A stretch of 64,000 bases of DNA, taken from the NCBI GenBank assembly GCA_014238945.1, contig JABAAB010000026.1:186001-250000 (forward strand). Direction: 5' to 3'. Each line of letters opens with the position of its first letter. Within the stretch, counting starts at the first letter, position 1. A model generated the notes under the pieces. That model saw only the letters and a list, made by a program, of their open reading frames with translations, was not told where the DNA came from and made no database searches. This document shows positions 10,110 through 18,779 of the stretch, piece after piece. A program made the translations under genes and the position numbers. The stretch is from Lysobacterales bacterium. Its GTDB lineage: Bacteria; Pseudomonadota; Gammaproteobacteria; Xanthomonadales; SZUA-36.

Positions 10110-12071
10110 TTGGTGTCGTCTTCAACTGAGGGTAGTGCGAAACTACTTGATTCCGGTGGTCCATTCGAGGCTGTCCTATCTGAATTTGCTCCTCGTCGGG
10201 AGCAACTGCAATTGGCCGAGGCCATAGAAAAAACCATCCTCACCGGGGGCACGCTGGTGGCTGAAGCAGGTACCGGTATTGGAAAAACCCTTTCCTACCT
10301 CGTACCGGTGTTGGAGGGTCGCAAACGCACCATCATTTCCACCGGAACCAAGACCCTGCAGGACCAGTTGTTTTTTCGCGACCTTCCGCTGGTGAAAAAG
10401 GCCCTGGGCAGCAGTATGAGCATAGCCCTGCTCAAGGGCAGGGGAAATTATCTTTGCATTTATCGTATGGAGCAAACACGCAAAGAGGGCAGATTGCCTT
10501 CGCGGCAGTCGGCAACCGAGCTTGAAGACCTGAGACTGTGGGCACCACTAACCGAAGACGGTGACCTGTCAACCTCGAGCGCGATTCGGGGCGACAGTGA
10601 GTTGTGGCCGCTGGTGACCTCAACCACCGATAACTGCCTGGGCTCAGAGTGCCCGGATTTTGAAGCCTGTTTTGTGGCGCGCGCCCGGCGTGATGCCCAA
10701 CAGGCCGATGTCGTGGTGGTCAACCATCACCTGTTATTTGCTGACATGGCGATAAAACACGGTGGGTTTGGTGAAGTTCTGCCCGGGGCGTCAGTGTTTG
10801 TCGTGGATGAAGCACACCAGGCGCCGGAGACGGCCTCCCAGTTTTTCAGTGTTTCGCTTTCTACCCGGCAAATTGCTGATTTGTGTAGTGATATTCTTGC
10901 CGAGGCAGCCGAGACCAGCGGTGGCTTAACCACGGTTCGAAATGAGGTGGCGCATTGCCGCCAGATACTCAGAGAATTTCAGGCAACGAGTAGCGAACAC
11001 CTGCCCGAACGCGGCTCCTGGCAGGAAATGCTGGACCGGGAACCGGTGAGGGATGTATTACAGTTACTGGACTCGGCGGTTACCGCCCTGATCCCCGTGC
11101 TGGATTCCATGCAGGGCGCGAGCAGGGGACTGGATGGTTGCGCCCAGCGTATTGCTGAGATCCATGCGCACTTTGATCATCTGGACAAGCCGGTGCCATC
11201 TTCCGAAGTGCGTTGGTTTGAACGTCGTGGTCGCGGTGTTTCCATTCACACCACACCACTGGATATATCCAGTCTGTTCAGCTCATTCTGCGAGCAGTTG
11301 GATGCGGCATGGGTGTTTACCTCGGCAACCCTGTCGGTCAATGGATCTTTTGACCATTTTGTCCGGCAAATGGGGCTATTTGATGCCGATACGCTGAAGC
11401 TGGACTCACCTTTCGATTATCCAAATAATGCCCTGTTGTGGTTACCGGAGTCATTACCGGAACCACGCGACCGCGAATTTGTACCCGAGTTGTTAAGACA
11501 GGTGACCCCGATACTCAAAGCCAGCAAGGGCCGGGCTTTTATTTTATTCACATCCCACCGGGCATTGCGCCAGGCGGCGGAATTGTTGCCCGGAAAGACG
11601 GATCATCCGTTGTTTGTACAGGGTGATATGCCACGCAGTACATTGCTGGAAGAATTTCGGCGCTCCGGCGATGGAATCCTGTTGGGATCAGCCAGTTTCT
11701 GGGGTGGTGTGGACGTAATGGGTGAGGCCCTTTCATTGGTGGTGATCGATAAACTCCCCTTCGCGCCACCCAATGATCCGGTGATGGTTGCACGCAGTGA
11801 CGAGTTACGCCAGCATGGGGGAAATCCGTTTATGGATCTGTTTTTACCACAGGCGGTAATAGCCCTGAAACAGGGTGCGGGCCGCCTCATTCGTGATGTC
11901 AATGACCGGGGTGTGCTGGTCATTTGCGACCGCAGGCTGCGAACCAAGGGCTACGGCAGTGTTTTCCTGGACAGCTTGCCGCCAATGGTCCAGACACAGG
12001 ACCCCGAAGAGGCGGTGGCATTTTTTGACGGAGCGGAATCCCGAGCCAAAGCGAACGCGGTGGATGCTTGA
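10110..12071 (+). CDS. yoaA: DinG/XPD-type ATP-dependent DNA helicase YoaA
   Basis: Superfamily 2 helicase of the XPD/DinG group, 653 residues. Visible features are Walker A AGTGIGKT near 53, an Fe-S domain with cysteines near 115 and 174-185 (NCLGSECPDFEAC), the VVNHH motif, the DEAH box VDEAHQ near 233, and a C-terminal RecA fold ending in QGAGRLIRD and CDRR. YoaA repairs replication forks together with a clamp-loader subunit in E. coli. The start is TTG at 10110 or GTG at 10113, 6-9 bases after the lipoprotein stop. It overlaps or abuts tsaB, the same order as in other Gammaproteobacteria. Confidence 0.93.
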   Translation: MVSSSTEGSAKLLDSGGPFEAVLSEFAPRREQLQLAEAIEKTILTGGTLVAEAGTGIGKTLSYLVPVLEGRKRTIISTGTKTLQDQLFFRDLPLVKKALGSSMSIALLKGRGNYLCIYRMEQTRKEGRLPSRQSATELEDLRLWAPLTEDGDLSTSSAIRGDSELWPLVTSTTDNCLGSECPDFEACFVARARRDAQQADVVVVNHHLLFADMAIKHGGFGEVLPGASVFVVDEAHQAPETASQFFSVSLSTRQIADLCSDILAEAAETSGGLTTVRNEVAHCRQILREFQATSSEHLPERGSWQEMLDREPVRDVLQLLDSAVTALIPVLDSMQGASRGLDGCAQRIAEIHAHFDHLDKPVPSSEVRWFERRGRGVSIHTTPLDISSLFSSFCEQLDAAWVFTSATLSVNGSFDHFVRQMGLFDADTLKLDSPFDYPNNALLWLPESLPEPRDREFVPELLRQVTPILKASKGRAFILFTSHRALRQAAELLPGKTDHPLFVQGDMPRSTLLEEFRRSGDGILLGSASFWGGVDVMGEALSLVVIDKLPFAPPNDPVMVARSDELRQHGGNPFMDLFLPQAVIALKQGAGRLIRDVNDRGVLVICDRRLRTKGYGSVFLDSLPPMVQTQDPEEAVAFFDGAESRAKANAVDA

Positions 12072-12073
12072 AT

Positions 12074-12766
12074 ATGAAGCTGTTGGCAATTGAAACCGCA
12101 ACCGAGTCCTGCTCTGTGGCCCTGTTGGCGGGCGGTGAGGTAATCGAATACTACCAACATGCCCCAAGACGACATGCGGAATTGCTCCTGCCCTGGGTGC
12201 AAAAGATTCTGGCCGAAGCTGAGTTCAAATTTTCATCGCTGGATGCAATTGCTTTCAGTCGTGGTCCAGGCAGTTTTACCAGCCTGAGAATCGGAATCGG
12301 GGTAGTCCAGGGGCTTGCCTGGGCCTCGGACCTGGGTGTGGTTCCCATCTCCAGTCTTGCAGCGACCGCTCAAACGGTGGTCGGCCAGGGAATAAACTCT
12401 ACGCTGGTGGCTCTTGATGCCCGCATGAGTGAGGTGTTTACCGGTAGTTTTTCTGTTGATAGTGGGGTCATCATGAAACCGGTCAGCAAGGAAAGGGTTT
12501 GTAGGCCGGAAGATGTTCAACCGAACGGAGACAATGAAGTTTTTGGGCTCGGTGCCGGATTTGCACGTTATCCTGCCCTGCAGGAATTATCGGGGTCGCT
12601 GGCGGGGACCCTGCCTGATACCTGGCCAACGGCCTCATCTGTTATTGAGCTTGCCCGTGATTGGCTGGGACACAATGAGCCGTTAGCTGCAGAGCTGGCT
12701 CAACCGGTTTATTTGCGCGATAACGTGGCAAAAAAACAGCAGACCGGGAAAGGTCAGGAACTATAA
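12074..12766 (+). CDS. tsaB: tRNA threonylcarbamoyladenosine biosynthesis protein TsaB
   Basis: Partner of TsaD in making the universal t6A37 modification of ANN-decoding tRNAs. It has an ASKHA fold and 230 residues. The N-terminus MKLLAIETATESCSVAL and the motif SRGPGSFTSLRIGIG are diagnostic. The ATG at 12074 is preferred over an in-frame TTG six bases upstream because the family starts at MKLLAIET. It follows yoaA without a real gap. Its 3' end overlaps the convergent lysE-type gene by 13 bp. Confidence 0.95.
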   Translation: MKLLAIETATESCSVALLAGGEVIEYYQHAPRRHAELLLPWVQKILAEAEFKFSSLDAIAFSRGPGSFTSLRIGIGVVQGLAWASDLGVVPISSLAATAQTVVGQGINSTLVALDARMSEVFTGSFSVDSGVIMKPVSKERVCRPEDVQPNGDNEVFGLGAGFARYPALQELSGSLAGTLPDTWPTASSVIELARDWLGHNEPLAAELAQPVYLRDNVAKKQQTGKGQEL

Positions 12767-13377
12767 TCTGTTCCAAGCAGCAAAAGACGCAGGGCCAACG
12801 CGATCAGGATGACGCCAAAAATGCGATCCATCCAGACGCGATTCTGTTGTAGTCTTTGCAACCACTTTTCATTGGAAAACAGCCAGGCGACAATCGCATA
12901 CCAGCCCATGTCTATGAACATGGCGGTGGCGGCAAAGATCAATTTCTCGAACCAGTTGGTTTCGCTGCCTATGACCTGACTAAAGACAGCGATAAAGAAA
13001 ACGGCGATCTTTGGATTTAAAAACGCAACCGCGAAGCCATCGCGAGCAGCACTTTGCCTTGTAGGTGGTTCCATCGCAGCGGTATCCGCCGGTGGGCGGG
13101 ACAGCAGTCCTTTTACTCCCATCCAAATCAGGTAAAACGAACCCATCCATTGCAGGACAGCGAACAGGTAGCCAGACGTGGTTATGACGACCGCGATACC
13201 CGAAATACATGCAAACGCATACACGCCGATACCCAAACCGTGGGTACATGCAGCAACAAGACCGTTCCTGCGCCCACCACTGAGTGTTTGTCTGAGTATC
13301 ACTGCCAGTGATGGCCCGGGAGACATGGCTCCGAGCAGGCAAATGGATACTACGGTCAGCCAGATCGCAAAGGTCAT
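12754..13377 (-). CDS. LysE/RhtB-family amino-acid exporter
   Basis: Inner-membrane exporter of the LysE superfamily, 207 residues with about six membrane segments. The N-terminus is typical (LLGAMSPGPSLAVILRQTL), followed by GLVAACTHGLGIGVYA and the C-terminal FLNPKIAVFFIAVFSQ and YAIVAWLFS. Substrates in the family are basic or neutral amino acids or homoserine lactones; the sequence does not say which. A nested palindrome sits 3 bp upstream of the start codon and may control it (see 13381-13408). Confidence 0.88.
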   Translation of the reverse strand: MTFAIWLTVVSICLLGAMSPGPSLAVILRQTLSGGRRNGLVAACTHGLGIGVYAFACISGIAVVITTSGYLFAVLQWMGSFYLIWMGVKGLLSRPPADTAAMEPPTRQSAARDGFAVAFLNPKIAVFFIAVFSQVIGSETNWFEKLIFAATAMFIDMGWYAIVAWLFSNEKWLQRLQQNRVWMDRIFGVILIALALRLLLLGTDYSS

Positions 13378-13380
13378 CAG

Positions 13381-13408
13381 TTATCAGGGCCTGATAAGGG
13401 TTATCAGG
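13381..13408. promoter_or_regulatory. Nested palindromes from three CCTGATAA units upstream of the lysE-type gene
   Basis: On the plus strand TTATCAGG is followed after one base by CCTGATAA and, after GGG, by TTATCAGG again. The outer two units each pair perfectly with the central one, giving either an 8-1-8 or an 8-3-8 palindrome. It lies immediately before the exporter's start codon, so it could be an operator or alternative RNA hairpins covering the ribosome site. No protein partner can be named. Confidence 0.45.
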
Positions 13409-13530
13409 CTCAAGTGTGCCGCAATGATGGCCTGGATGCATCCGCTTTGAAGACCAGGAGCCCACATTGAAACTGGACAAAAACCTGTTGGCCCTTATCA
13501 TGCAGACCACATTCAAGTGGATAATTAATT

Positions 13531-15039
13531 ATGAGCGTCCTGACCCGAACTCTTATCGCTGCCTGTTTCCTGTTCCATGGGATGTTATTGGCGGATGACG
13601 CCGTTATCGAGCAATTACCCGGCTTTATAGAAAAAGGTATGAGCGCCTGGCATGTACCTGGTATGGCTGTCACCGTGGTGACTGATCAGGACCTGTTGTT
13701 TCAAAAGGGTTTTGGCAGCACCGCTGCTGATGGCGGCAGTGCAGTGGACGAACACACTTTGTTCGCTATTGCCTCCACCACCAAGGCCATGGTAGCGGCC
13801 GCCATCATGATGCTGGTGGAGGAAGACAAGCTGGCGCTGGATGATCTGGCCATCGATCACTTGCCGGAATTGCAGTTTGCCGATGCCTGGCTCAATAGCC
13901 AGGTGACCGTACGCGATATGCTGACGCACCGCACCGGACTCAGTTCAACGGATTATTGGTCGTTTTTGCAGTCAACGCCATTGATGGAGCAGATCAAGCG
14001 TCTCCGGCACGTGGACCCTACAGCATCAATCAGATCACGATTTCAATACCAGAACACCATGTTTGAGTTACTTGGTCTGATCATTGAAAGGCTCAGTGGT
14101 CAAGCATGGGAAGAATTTGTCAGTGAGCGCATATGGTCGCCATTGGCAATGCATGAAACCTATGCATCCAGAGGCAGGATAGGGGAGGACAAGGTCCATG
14201 TAATGCCCTATCTGTATTTCAATGATAGTTTATCGCTGACTGAATGGAATCTGGACCCGGACCTGGCGGATGCTGCAGGATCGGTCTGGTCGTCCGTATC
14301 TGACATGGGTCGTTGGGCGCAGTTCCTGTTACGGGGCGGTGTGACCGGTGATGGTCAGAGACTGCTTTCCGAGGCTGGTATTGCCGAGCTTTTTAAACCC
14401 CAGATGCTTATCGAAGCCGGAGATTTTTACCCGACTACGGAAATCACACATCCGAACTGGCTGAGCTATGGACTGGGTTGGTTTCAACAGGATTTCCAGG
14501 GTCGTAAGATTGATTTTCATACCGGTAGTCTGAGTGGCCTCATTGCCCTGATTGGTTTGGACCGGGAGCACAACCGGGCCGTGGTGATACTGGGTAATCG
14601 TGATCATGCCGAGATGCGTCATGCTGTTTTGTGGCAGATCATGGATCAAGAACCCACGGAAACCAGACGTGACTGGAACGAAGAGGTGCTCGCACTGTAT
14701 ACCGGTCGTGAGCAAAAACAGAAAGAGCGATGGGAAAAAACAGTCTCCGAGCGTCTTCCCGGTACCGTGGCCAGTTTACCAACGCAAGATTTTACCGGAA
14801 CCTACCATAACGCAGCCGTGGGAGAAGTTTCGATTGTTCAATCCGAAACCGGGATGAAATTGCTAACCACGAATATGTACATCATGCTGAGTCACTGGCA
14901 CCTGGATACTTTTCTGGCAGAGCGCGAAGACCTGGATTTCAAGTTTTTGCTGCCATTTTCCATCAGTCCCAATGGAACAGTTCAATCATTGAAGTTTGCT
15001 GGCCAGACGTTCGACAAAATGGATAAAGCCACAGATTGA
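13531..15039 (+). CDS. Secreted serine hydrolase, class C beta-lactamase fold
   Basis: 502-residue protein of the beta-lactamase/D-alanyl-D-alanine carboxypeptidase/esterase fold (Pfam Beta-lactamase). A signal peptide ends near residue 21 (FLFHGMLLADD). The active-site SxxK is STTK (in FAIASTTKAMVAA), the Tyr motif is YQN (in RFQYQNTMFELL), and the third motif is HTG in the C-terminal half. A C-terminal domain of about 100 residues follows, as in many periplasmic esterases and peptidases of this group. True class C beta-lactamases are about 380 residues, so a peptidase or esterase is more likely. It stands alone, with a probable terminator behind it. Confidence 0.85.
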   Translation: MSVLTRTLIAACFLFHGMLLADDAVIEQLPGFIEKGMSAWHVPGMAVTVVTDQDLLFQKGFGSTAADGGSAVDEHTLFAIASTTKAMVAAAIMMLVEEDKLALDDLAIDHLPELQFADAWLNSQVTVRDMLTHRTGLSSTDYWSFLQSTPLMEQIKRLRHVDPTASIRSRFQYQNTMFELLGLIIERLSGQAWEEFVSERIWSPLAMHETYASRGRIGEDKVHVMPYLYFNDSLSLTEWNLDPDLADAAGSVWSSVSDMGRWAQFLLRGGVTGDGQRLLSEAGIAELFKPQMLIEAGDFYPTTEITHPNWLSYGLGWFQQDFQGRKIDFHTGSLSGLIALIGLDREHNRAVVILGNRDHAEMRHAVLWQIMDQEPTETRRDWNEEVLALYTGREQKQKERWEKTVSERLPGTVASLPTQDFTGTYHNAAVGEVSIVQSETGMKLLTTNMYIMLSHWHLDTFLAEREDLDFKFLLPFSISPNGTVQSLKFAGQTFDKMDKATD

Positions 15040-15046
15040 TTTGAAC

Positions 15047-15090
15047 AACCCGGTTGATTCAGCGTAAAACCGGGAACCGGGTCAATTTTT
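15047..15090 (+). terminator. Candidate rho-independent terminator after the serine hydrolase
   Basis: The arm ACCCGGTT at 15048-15055 pairs with AACCGGGT at 15075-15082, with a second register through AACCGGG at 15068-15074. Five T residues at 15086-15090 follow. It lies 8-50 bases after the hydrolase stop. The loop is long, so the structure is only moderately convincing. Confidence 0.45.
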
Positions 15091-15697
15091 GTTGCTGTCC
15101 ACGAGTTACCTGCAGGCCACGGTTAATTCAGACAGACAGTGTTTGACGGTTACGATTCCTGTGATTCAAGGAATCTGCCTTTATTCCAACCGGGTTAAAT
15201 TGAAATATTCAGGATGCAAAAATACATAAAGGAATAGTTACGTGGGCACGATGGCATGAAACTGGGCATGGGGAAATTGCGAATAAAGGTGAAAGATCCA
15301 GTGTTTCGCTCGAAAAAACGGGTCGGAATTGATGAATCATCAGGATTATTAATAGCCTGTTTTCGTTCCTGGCAAACACATTCCCGTTGGTCGAATTATA
15401 AAAAAATCAATCAGGAATGGCGTTCTTTGCACGTTATTTGGTAGAATTAGCAGGATTGTGCCAGTTCCGCGGTTCAGTATCTGGTAGCGGACGTGCAAAT
15501 AAAACAGGCGAATTTACATTTAATTAACGACTTTATGCGCTAATTTTGAGAAAATTGCCTGTACTGAGCGTGGGTGGGGAGATAACTCTGGCTTGTTAAT
15601 GTTGACATAACCAACAGCCAAAAATTCTAAAACAGAGGCCAAACTTGGTGGTGATTAATTCTTCTTGGTACGGAAACTTTGTGCGGGCACAGGGCAA
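15091..15697. other. Long AT-rich intergenic stretch before the sphingolipid locus
   Basis: About 600 bases without a gene I can support. The only reading frame of any size (15256-15444, 62 codons) has no ribosome site and resembles nothing I know. The stretch is richer in A and T than its flanks. It ends with a TTGACA-containing promoter candidate and otherwise shows no RNA gene, repeat or attachment site that I can recognise. Confidence 0.5.
15602..15631 (+). promoter_or_regulatory. Candidate sigma-70 promoter of the acyl-AMP ligase operon
   Basis: A perfect -35 TTGACA at 15602-15607 is followed after 18 bases by TCTAAA (15626-15631), a 4-of-6 match to the -10 consensus. It lies 66 bases before the ATG of the fatty acyl-AMP ligase. 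Confidence 0.35.
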
Positions 15698-17464
15698 ATG
15701 AACTCTATTAAGCCAACATCTGTCAATAAGACCCTGCCGGTTAAATTCACGGGGTATTCAAATCTTGTTGAAGCGCTTGAGTACGCAGCGCGGGGCGATA
15801 CAGGGTTTAACTTCTATGACGGTCGCGGTCGACTTTCATCCGTGCTTTCCTATACAGACCTGCGGGATCAGGCCAGGGTACTGGCCAGACGTCTGCTGAG
15901 TCTGGGTTGTGAGCATGGTGCACGGGTTGGCATCATCGCTGAAACGGAACCCATGTTTCACCGCTTCTTTTTTGCCTGCCAGTACGCCGGGTTGATTCCG
16001 GTTGCATTGCCGGCAGGTATTCAACTGGGTGCACACGGTGCTTATGTCAGCCAGGTGAGGCGCATGTTGAAAAGCTGTGGCGCATCAATCGTTGTCGCAC
16101 CCGATACCCATGCCAATTTCATGCAAGAAGCGGTACAGGGTCTGGACTTGCTGGTGGCCGGAAAACAGGAAGATTTTGATGCCCTGCCGCAGTCCGACAA
16201 AGATTTTGTAGCTTTATCTACGGACGAATCCGCCTATCTGCAATACACCTCCGGCAGCACCAGTTTTCCGCGGGGTGTCGAAGTCACGCAGAAGACCGTA
16301 TTGAATAATCTGCGGGAAATTGCCCGTTATGGACTAAAGCTCGATACCCATGACCGCTTTGTTTCCTGGCTTCCCTTTTATCATGATATGGGTCTGGTCG
16401 GATTTATCCTGGTGCCACTGATCAGCCAGTTGTCAGTTGATTACCTCGGCTCACGGACTTTTGCAATGCGTCCGCGTCTTTGGCTGAAGATTCTTTCAGA
16501 AAATGGCGGTACCATCTCCTCGGCTCCTACTTTTGGATATGCGTTGTGCGCGAAACGTTTGCGCCCTTCTGATATTGAAACCTACGATTTAAGCAAATGG
16601 CGGGCGGCCTGCGTCGGCGCAGAACGGATTAATCCGGAGCCCCTGCAGACCTTTGCAGATATTCTGCAACCCAGTGGATTTGACCGGAATGCCTTTGTTG
16701 CCTGCTATGGCATGGCGGAATGTGTGCTGGCGACCAGCTTTGCTCCACTGGGAGAAGGGTTGGGTATTGATGTCGTGGACAGACAGTTAATGGCTGACAC
16801 CGGAGAGGCACGTCCTGCCGACGGTGATGGCGCATCCGTATCGGCGTATGTTGATTGCGGCAAGTTATTGCCCGGATTTGAATTCGCGATCCTTGACAAG
16901 AATGGAAACAAGTTAAACGATCGAAATTGTGGTGAAATCCACCTCAAGGGTTCCAGTGTCATGCGTGGTTATTTCAAGGACGAGCAATCCACACGCAAAG
17001 TTCTTTCGGACGATGGCTGGCTGAATACAGGTGACATAGGGTACAGCATTGGTAATCACCTGGTGATCACCTCTCGCAGCAAAGACGTTATCATTATCAA
17101 GGGTCGCAATATCTGGCCCTACGATCTTGAAGTTCTCGCCCAGCAAACAATCGGTGTGAAACTGGGTGGCGTAGCCGCTTTCTCCATCGGTCTGGGGGCA
17201 CACGAAGAACAGGCGGTTCTGGTGGTTGAAACCAAGGAAAAAGACCAGGACAAACGACTGCACATCATAGAAGAAATTGGTAAATCCGTGCATGAACATT
17301 TTGGCATCAATGTGTTGATTGACCTGACCCCCAGGGGAACACTGCCAAGAACCTCATCCGGAAAGCTTTCGCGTTCCCAATCCAAGCAGGACTATCTGGC
17401 ACGGAAAACCCTGGAGCATGTAGAAAAATCTGCAATCAGGGTTGTTGACAAACAGCCTGCCTGA
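15698..17464 (+). CDS. Fatty acyl-AMP ligase / acyl-ACP synthetase of the sphingolipid locus
   Basis: Adenylate-forming enzyme that activates a fatty acid as acyl-AMP and probably loads it on the acyl carrier protein encoded two genes downstream. 588 residues from the ATG at 15698; a TTG 33 bases upstream is in frame but has no better ribosome site. Motifs are the P-loop YTSGSTSFPRGV near 183, GWLNTGDIGY near 440, SKDVIIIKGRNIWPYDLE near 460 and RTSSGKLSR with the catalytic lysine near 552. The overall pattern matches FAAL-type ligases rather than acetyl-CoA synthetases. Caulobacter carries a similar ligase next to its serine palmitoyltransferase. A role in supplying acyl-ACP for long-chain-base or ceramide synthesis is inferred. 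Confidence 0.85.
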   Translation: MNSIKPTSVNKTLPVKFTGYSNLVEALEYAARGDTGFNFYDGRGRLSSVLSYTDLRDQARVLARRLLSLGCEHGARVGIIAETEPMFHRFFFACQYAGLIPVALPAGIQLGAHGAYVSQVRRMLKSCGASIVVAPDTHANFMQEAVQGLDLLVAGKQEDFDALPQSDKDFVALSTDESAYLQYTSGSTSFPRGVEVTQKTVLNNLREIARYGLKLDTHDRFVSWLPFYHDMGLVGFILVPLISQLSVDYLGSRTFAMRPRLWLKILSENGGTISSAPTFGYALCAKRLRPSDIETYDLSKWRAACVGAERINPEPLQTFADILQPSGFDRNAFVACYGMAECVLATSFAPLGEGLGIDVVDRQLMADTGEARPADGDGASVSAYVDCGKLLPGFEFAILDKNGNKLNDRNCGEIHLKGSSVMRGYFKDEQSTRKVLSDDGWLNTGDIGYSIGNHLVITSRSKDVIIIKGRNIWPYDLEVLAQQTIGVKLGGVAAFSIGLGAHEEQAVLVVETKEKDQDKRLHIIEEIGKSVHEHFGINVLIDLTPRGTLPRTSSGKLSRSQSKQDYLARKTLEHVEKSAIRVVDKQPA

Positions 17465-18413
17465 TTTGCAGTTAGCCTCAGCACCGATATTCATCACCGG
17501 GTCAACCGGTTTCATAGGCCGTCATGTGGTTTCCAATTTGTTGGAAAGGGGCTGTGATGTGCGGGCAATGGTCCGTCCCGGGCAGGAAAAAGACCCACGA
17601 GTCCCTGCTCAATGCCAACAGTGTCCGGTCGATCTGACGGACGTGGAGAGCCTGAAGAAAATCGTGGCCGGGTCCAGTGCCGTCGTGTACTGTGCAGGCA
17701 GCGTTCGAGGAGGCTCACCAGCAGATTTTGCCACCGCCAACGTCAAGGGTGTCCAGGTGATGATCGAAGTGCTGGAAGGCCTCACGGATGCACCTCCATT
17801 GCTACTGATTTCCTCTCTGGCCGCGACCCGCCCCCAACTCTCCGATTACGCCCGCAGCAAGCATGATGGTGAACAAATTCTTTTCAATAGCCCCCAACTG
17901 CCATGGACCATAATACGCCCGCCTGCCGTTTATGGACCCGGTGACCGTGAAATGCTGGCGCTGTTGAAGATGGCCAGGCGTGGACTGATAGCACACACGG
18001 GGCCGGTCGATCAGCGTTTGTCATTGTTGTATGTTGAAGACCTGGCTGAAGCGGTAGTTGCGTGGTTATTCAATTGGCGTCAATGCCGGGGTCAGATCTA
18101 TGCCATCGATGACGGACGTCCCGGCGGATATAACTGGAAAGCAATAGCTGAGGCCGTGGGTCGGGGTCGCTACCGGTTATTCAGGATCCCCAGAGCGTTG
18201 CTGGAAATCACCGCAAATATAAATCTCTTTTTCTCACGGGTTATGGGTTATTCGCCCATGTTGACGCCCGGTAAAGTTCGTGAACTGGTACAGACGGAAT
18301 GGCTGGGTGATAACGCCAGTTATTCAGCTGCGACTCTATGGCAACCACGTTTTGATTTGCACCAGGGTACTCGCACAATGTTTGAACCGGGAAACCCCGG
18401 CATCTCTCCCTGA
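17442..18413 (+). CDS. NAD(P)-dependent epimerase/dehydratase family reductase, CerR-like
   Basis: Short-chain-reductase of the extended (epimerase) type, 323 residues. It has the nucleotide-binding motif TGSTGFIG near 20, the acidic-loop region VRAMVRPGQ, the catalytic YxxxK (YARSK) and RPPAVYGPGDRE. It starts at TTG 17442 inside the end of the ligase gene; an in-frame TTG at 17466 is an alternative. In Caulobacter an epimerase-family protein (CerR) beside spt reduces the ketone of the long-chain base or ceramide. The same position here, between ligase and acyl carrier protein, suggests the same step. Sugar-nucleotide epimerase activity cannot be excluded from sequence alone. Confidence 0.82.
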   Translation: MLTNSLPDLQLASAPIFITGSTGFIGRHVVSNLLERGCDVRAMVRPGQEKDPRVPAQCQQCPVDLTDVESLKKIVAGSSAVVYCAGSVRGGSPADFATANVKGVQVMIEVLEGLTDAPPLLLISSLAATRPQLSDYARSKHDGEQILFNSPQLPWTIIRPPAVYGPGDREMLALLKMARRGLIAHTGPVDQRLSLLYVEDLAEAVVAWLFNWRQCRGQIYAIDDGRPGGYNWKAIAEAVGRGRYRLFRIPRALLEITANINLFFSRVMGYSPMLTPGKVRELVQTEWLGDNASYSAATLWQPRFDLHQGTRTMFEPGNPGISP

Positions 18414-18453
18414 AATTTGAATGATTTTCACGTACTTTTAACGTATGCTGCGA

Positions 18454-18459
18454 TACAAT
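18454..18459 (+). promoter_or_regulatory. Weak -10-like element before the acyl carrier protein gene
   Basis: TACAAT (5 of 6 to consensus) lies 38 bases before the acyl carrier protein start. I find no good -35 at 16-18 bases upstream. It could be an internal promoter separating the ACP-oxoamine synthase pair from the two genes before them. Confidence 0.25.
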
Positions 18460-18496
18460 CCTACCCTTCAGAATTTCACATCCTGTGGAGGCTCGT

Positions 18497-18769
18497 TTGA
18501 ATAGCTCGACTGAATCAATTAGCGATCAGCTGGCAGAATTACTGACACAATATCTGAAACAGAATTGGGTGAAATCACCACTGAGCAATAAATTGATTAC
18601 CGCTTCGACCAATATGGTAACGGAATTGCAACTGGATTCTTTTCAGGTCATGGAGTACATGCTGGAAGTGGAAGATCATTTCGATATCACCGTCGACCTG
18701 GAGAGCCTGTCGAATATTCACACCATTGAAGACCTTGCCGGTGTGGTAGCCGCTGCTCATCAGGAATAG
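18497..18769 (+). CDS. Acyl carrier protein of the sphingolipid locus
   Basis: 90-residue acyl carrier protein. The phosphopantetheine serine is Ser48 in ELQLDSFQVMEYMLEVED, followed by the usual helix II and III (HFDITVDLESL, TIEDLAGVVAA). A GGAGG at 18487-18491 lies 5 bases before the TTG at 18497, which decides the start over the in-frame GTG at 18485 that contains part of that ribosome site. It ends 10 bases before the oxoamine synthase. A dedicated carrier protein beside serine palmitoyltransferase is known in Caulobacter and Sphingomonas-type loci, where it presents the acyl chain. It is not the housekeeping AcpP, whose motif is DSLD. Confidence 0.9.
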   Translation: MNSSTESISDQLAELLTQYLKQNWVKSPLSNKLITASTNMVTELQLDSFQVMEYMLEVEDHFDITVDLESLSNIHTIEDLAGVVAAAHQE

Positions 18770-18779
18770 GCAGAGCCCG

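Noticed and set aside
15256-15444. 62-codon open frame in the gap before the acyl-AMP ligase
   Set aside because: No ribosome site, no recognisable domain, and a mixed basic composition expected from chance in this stretch.
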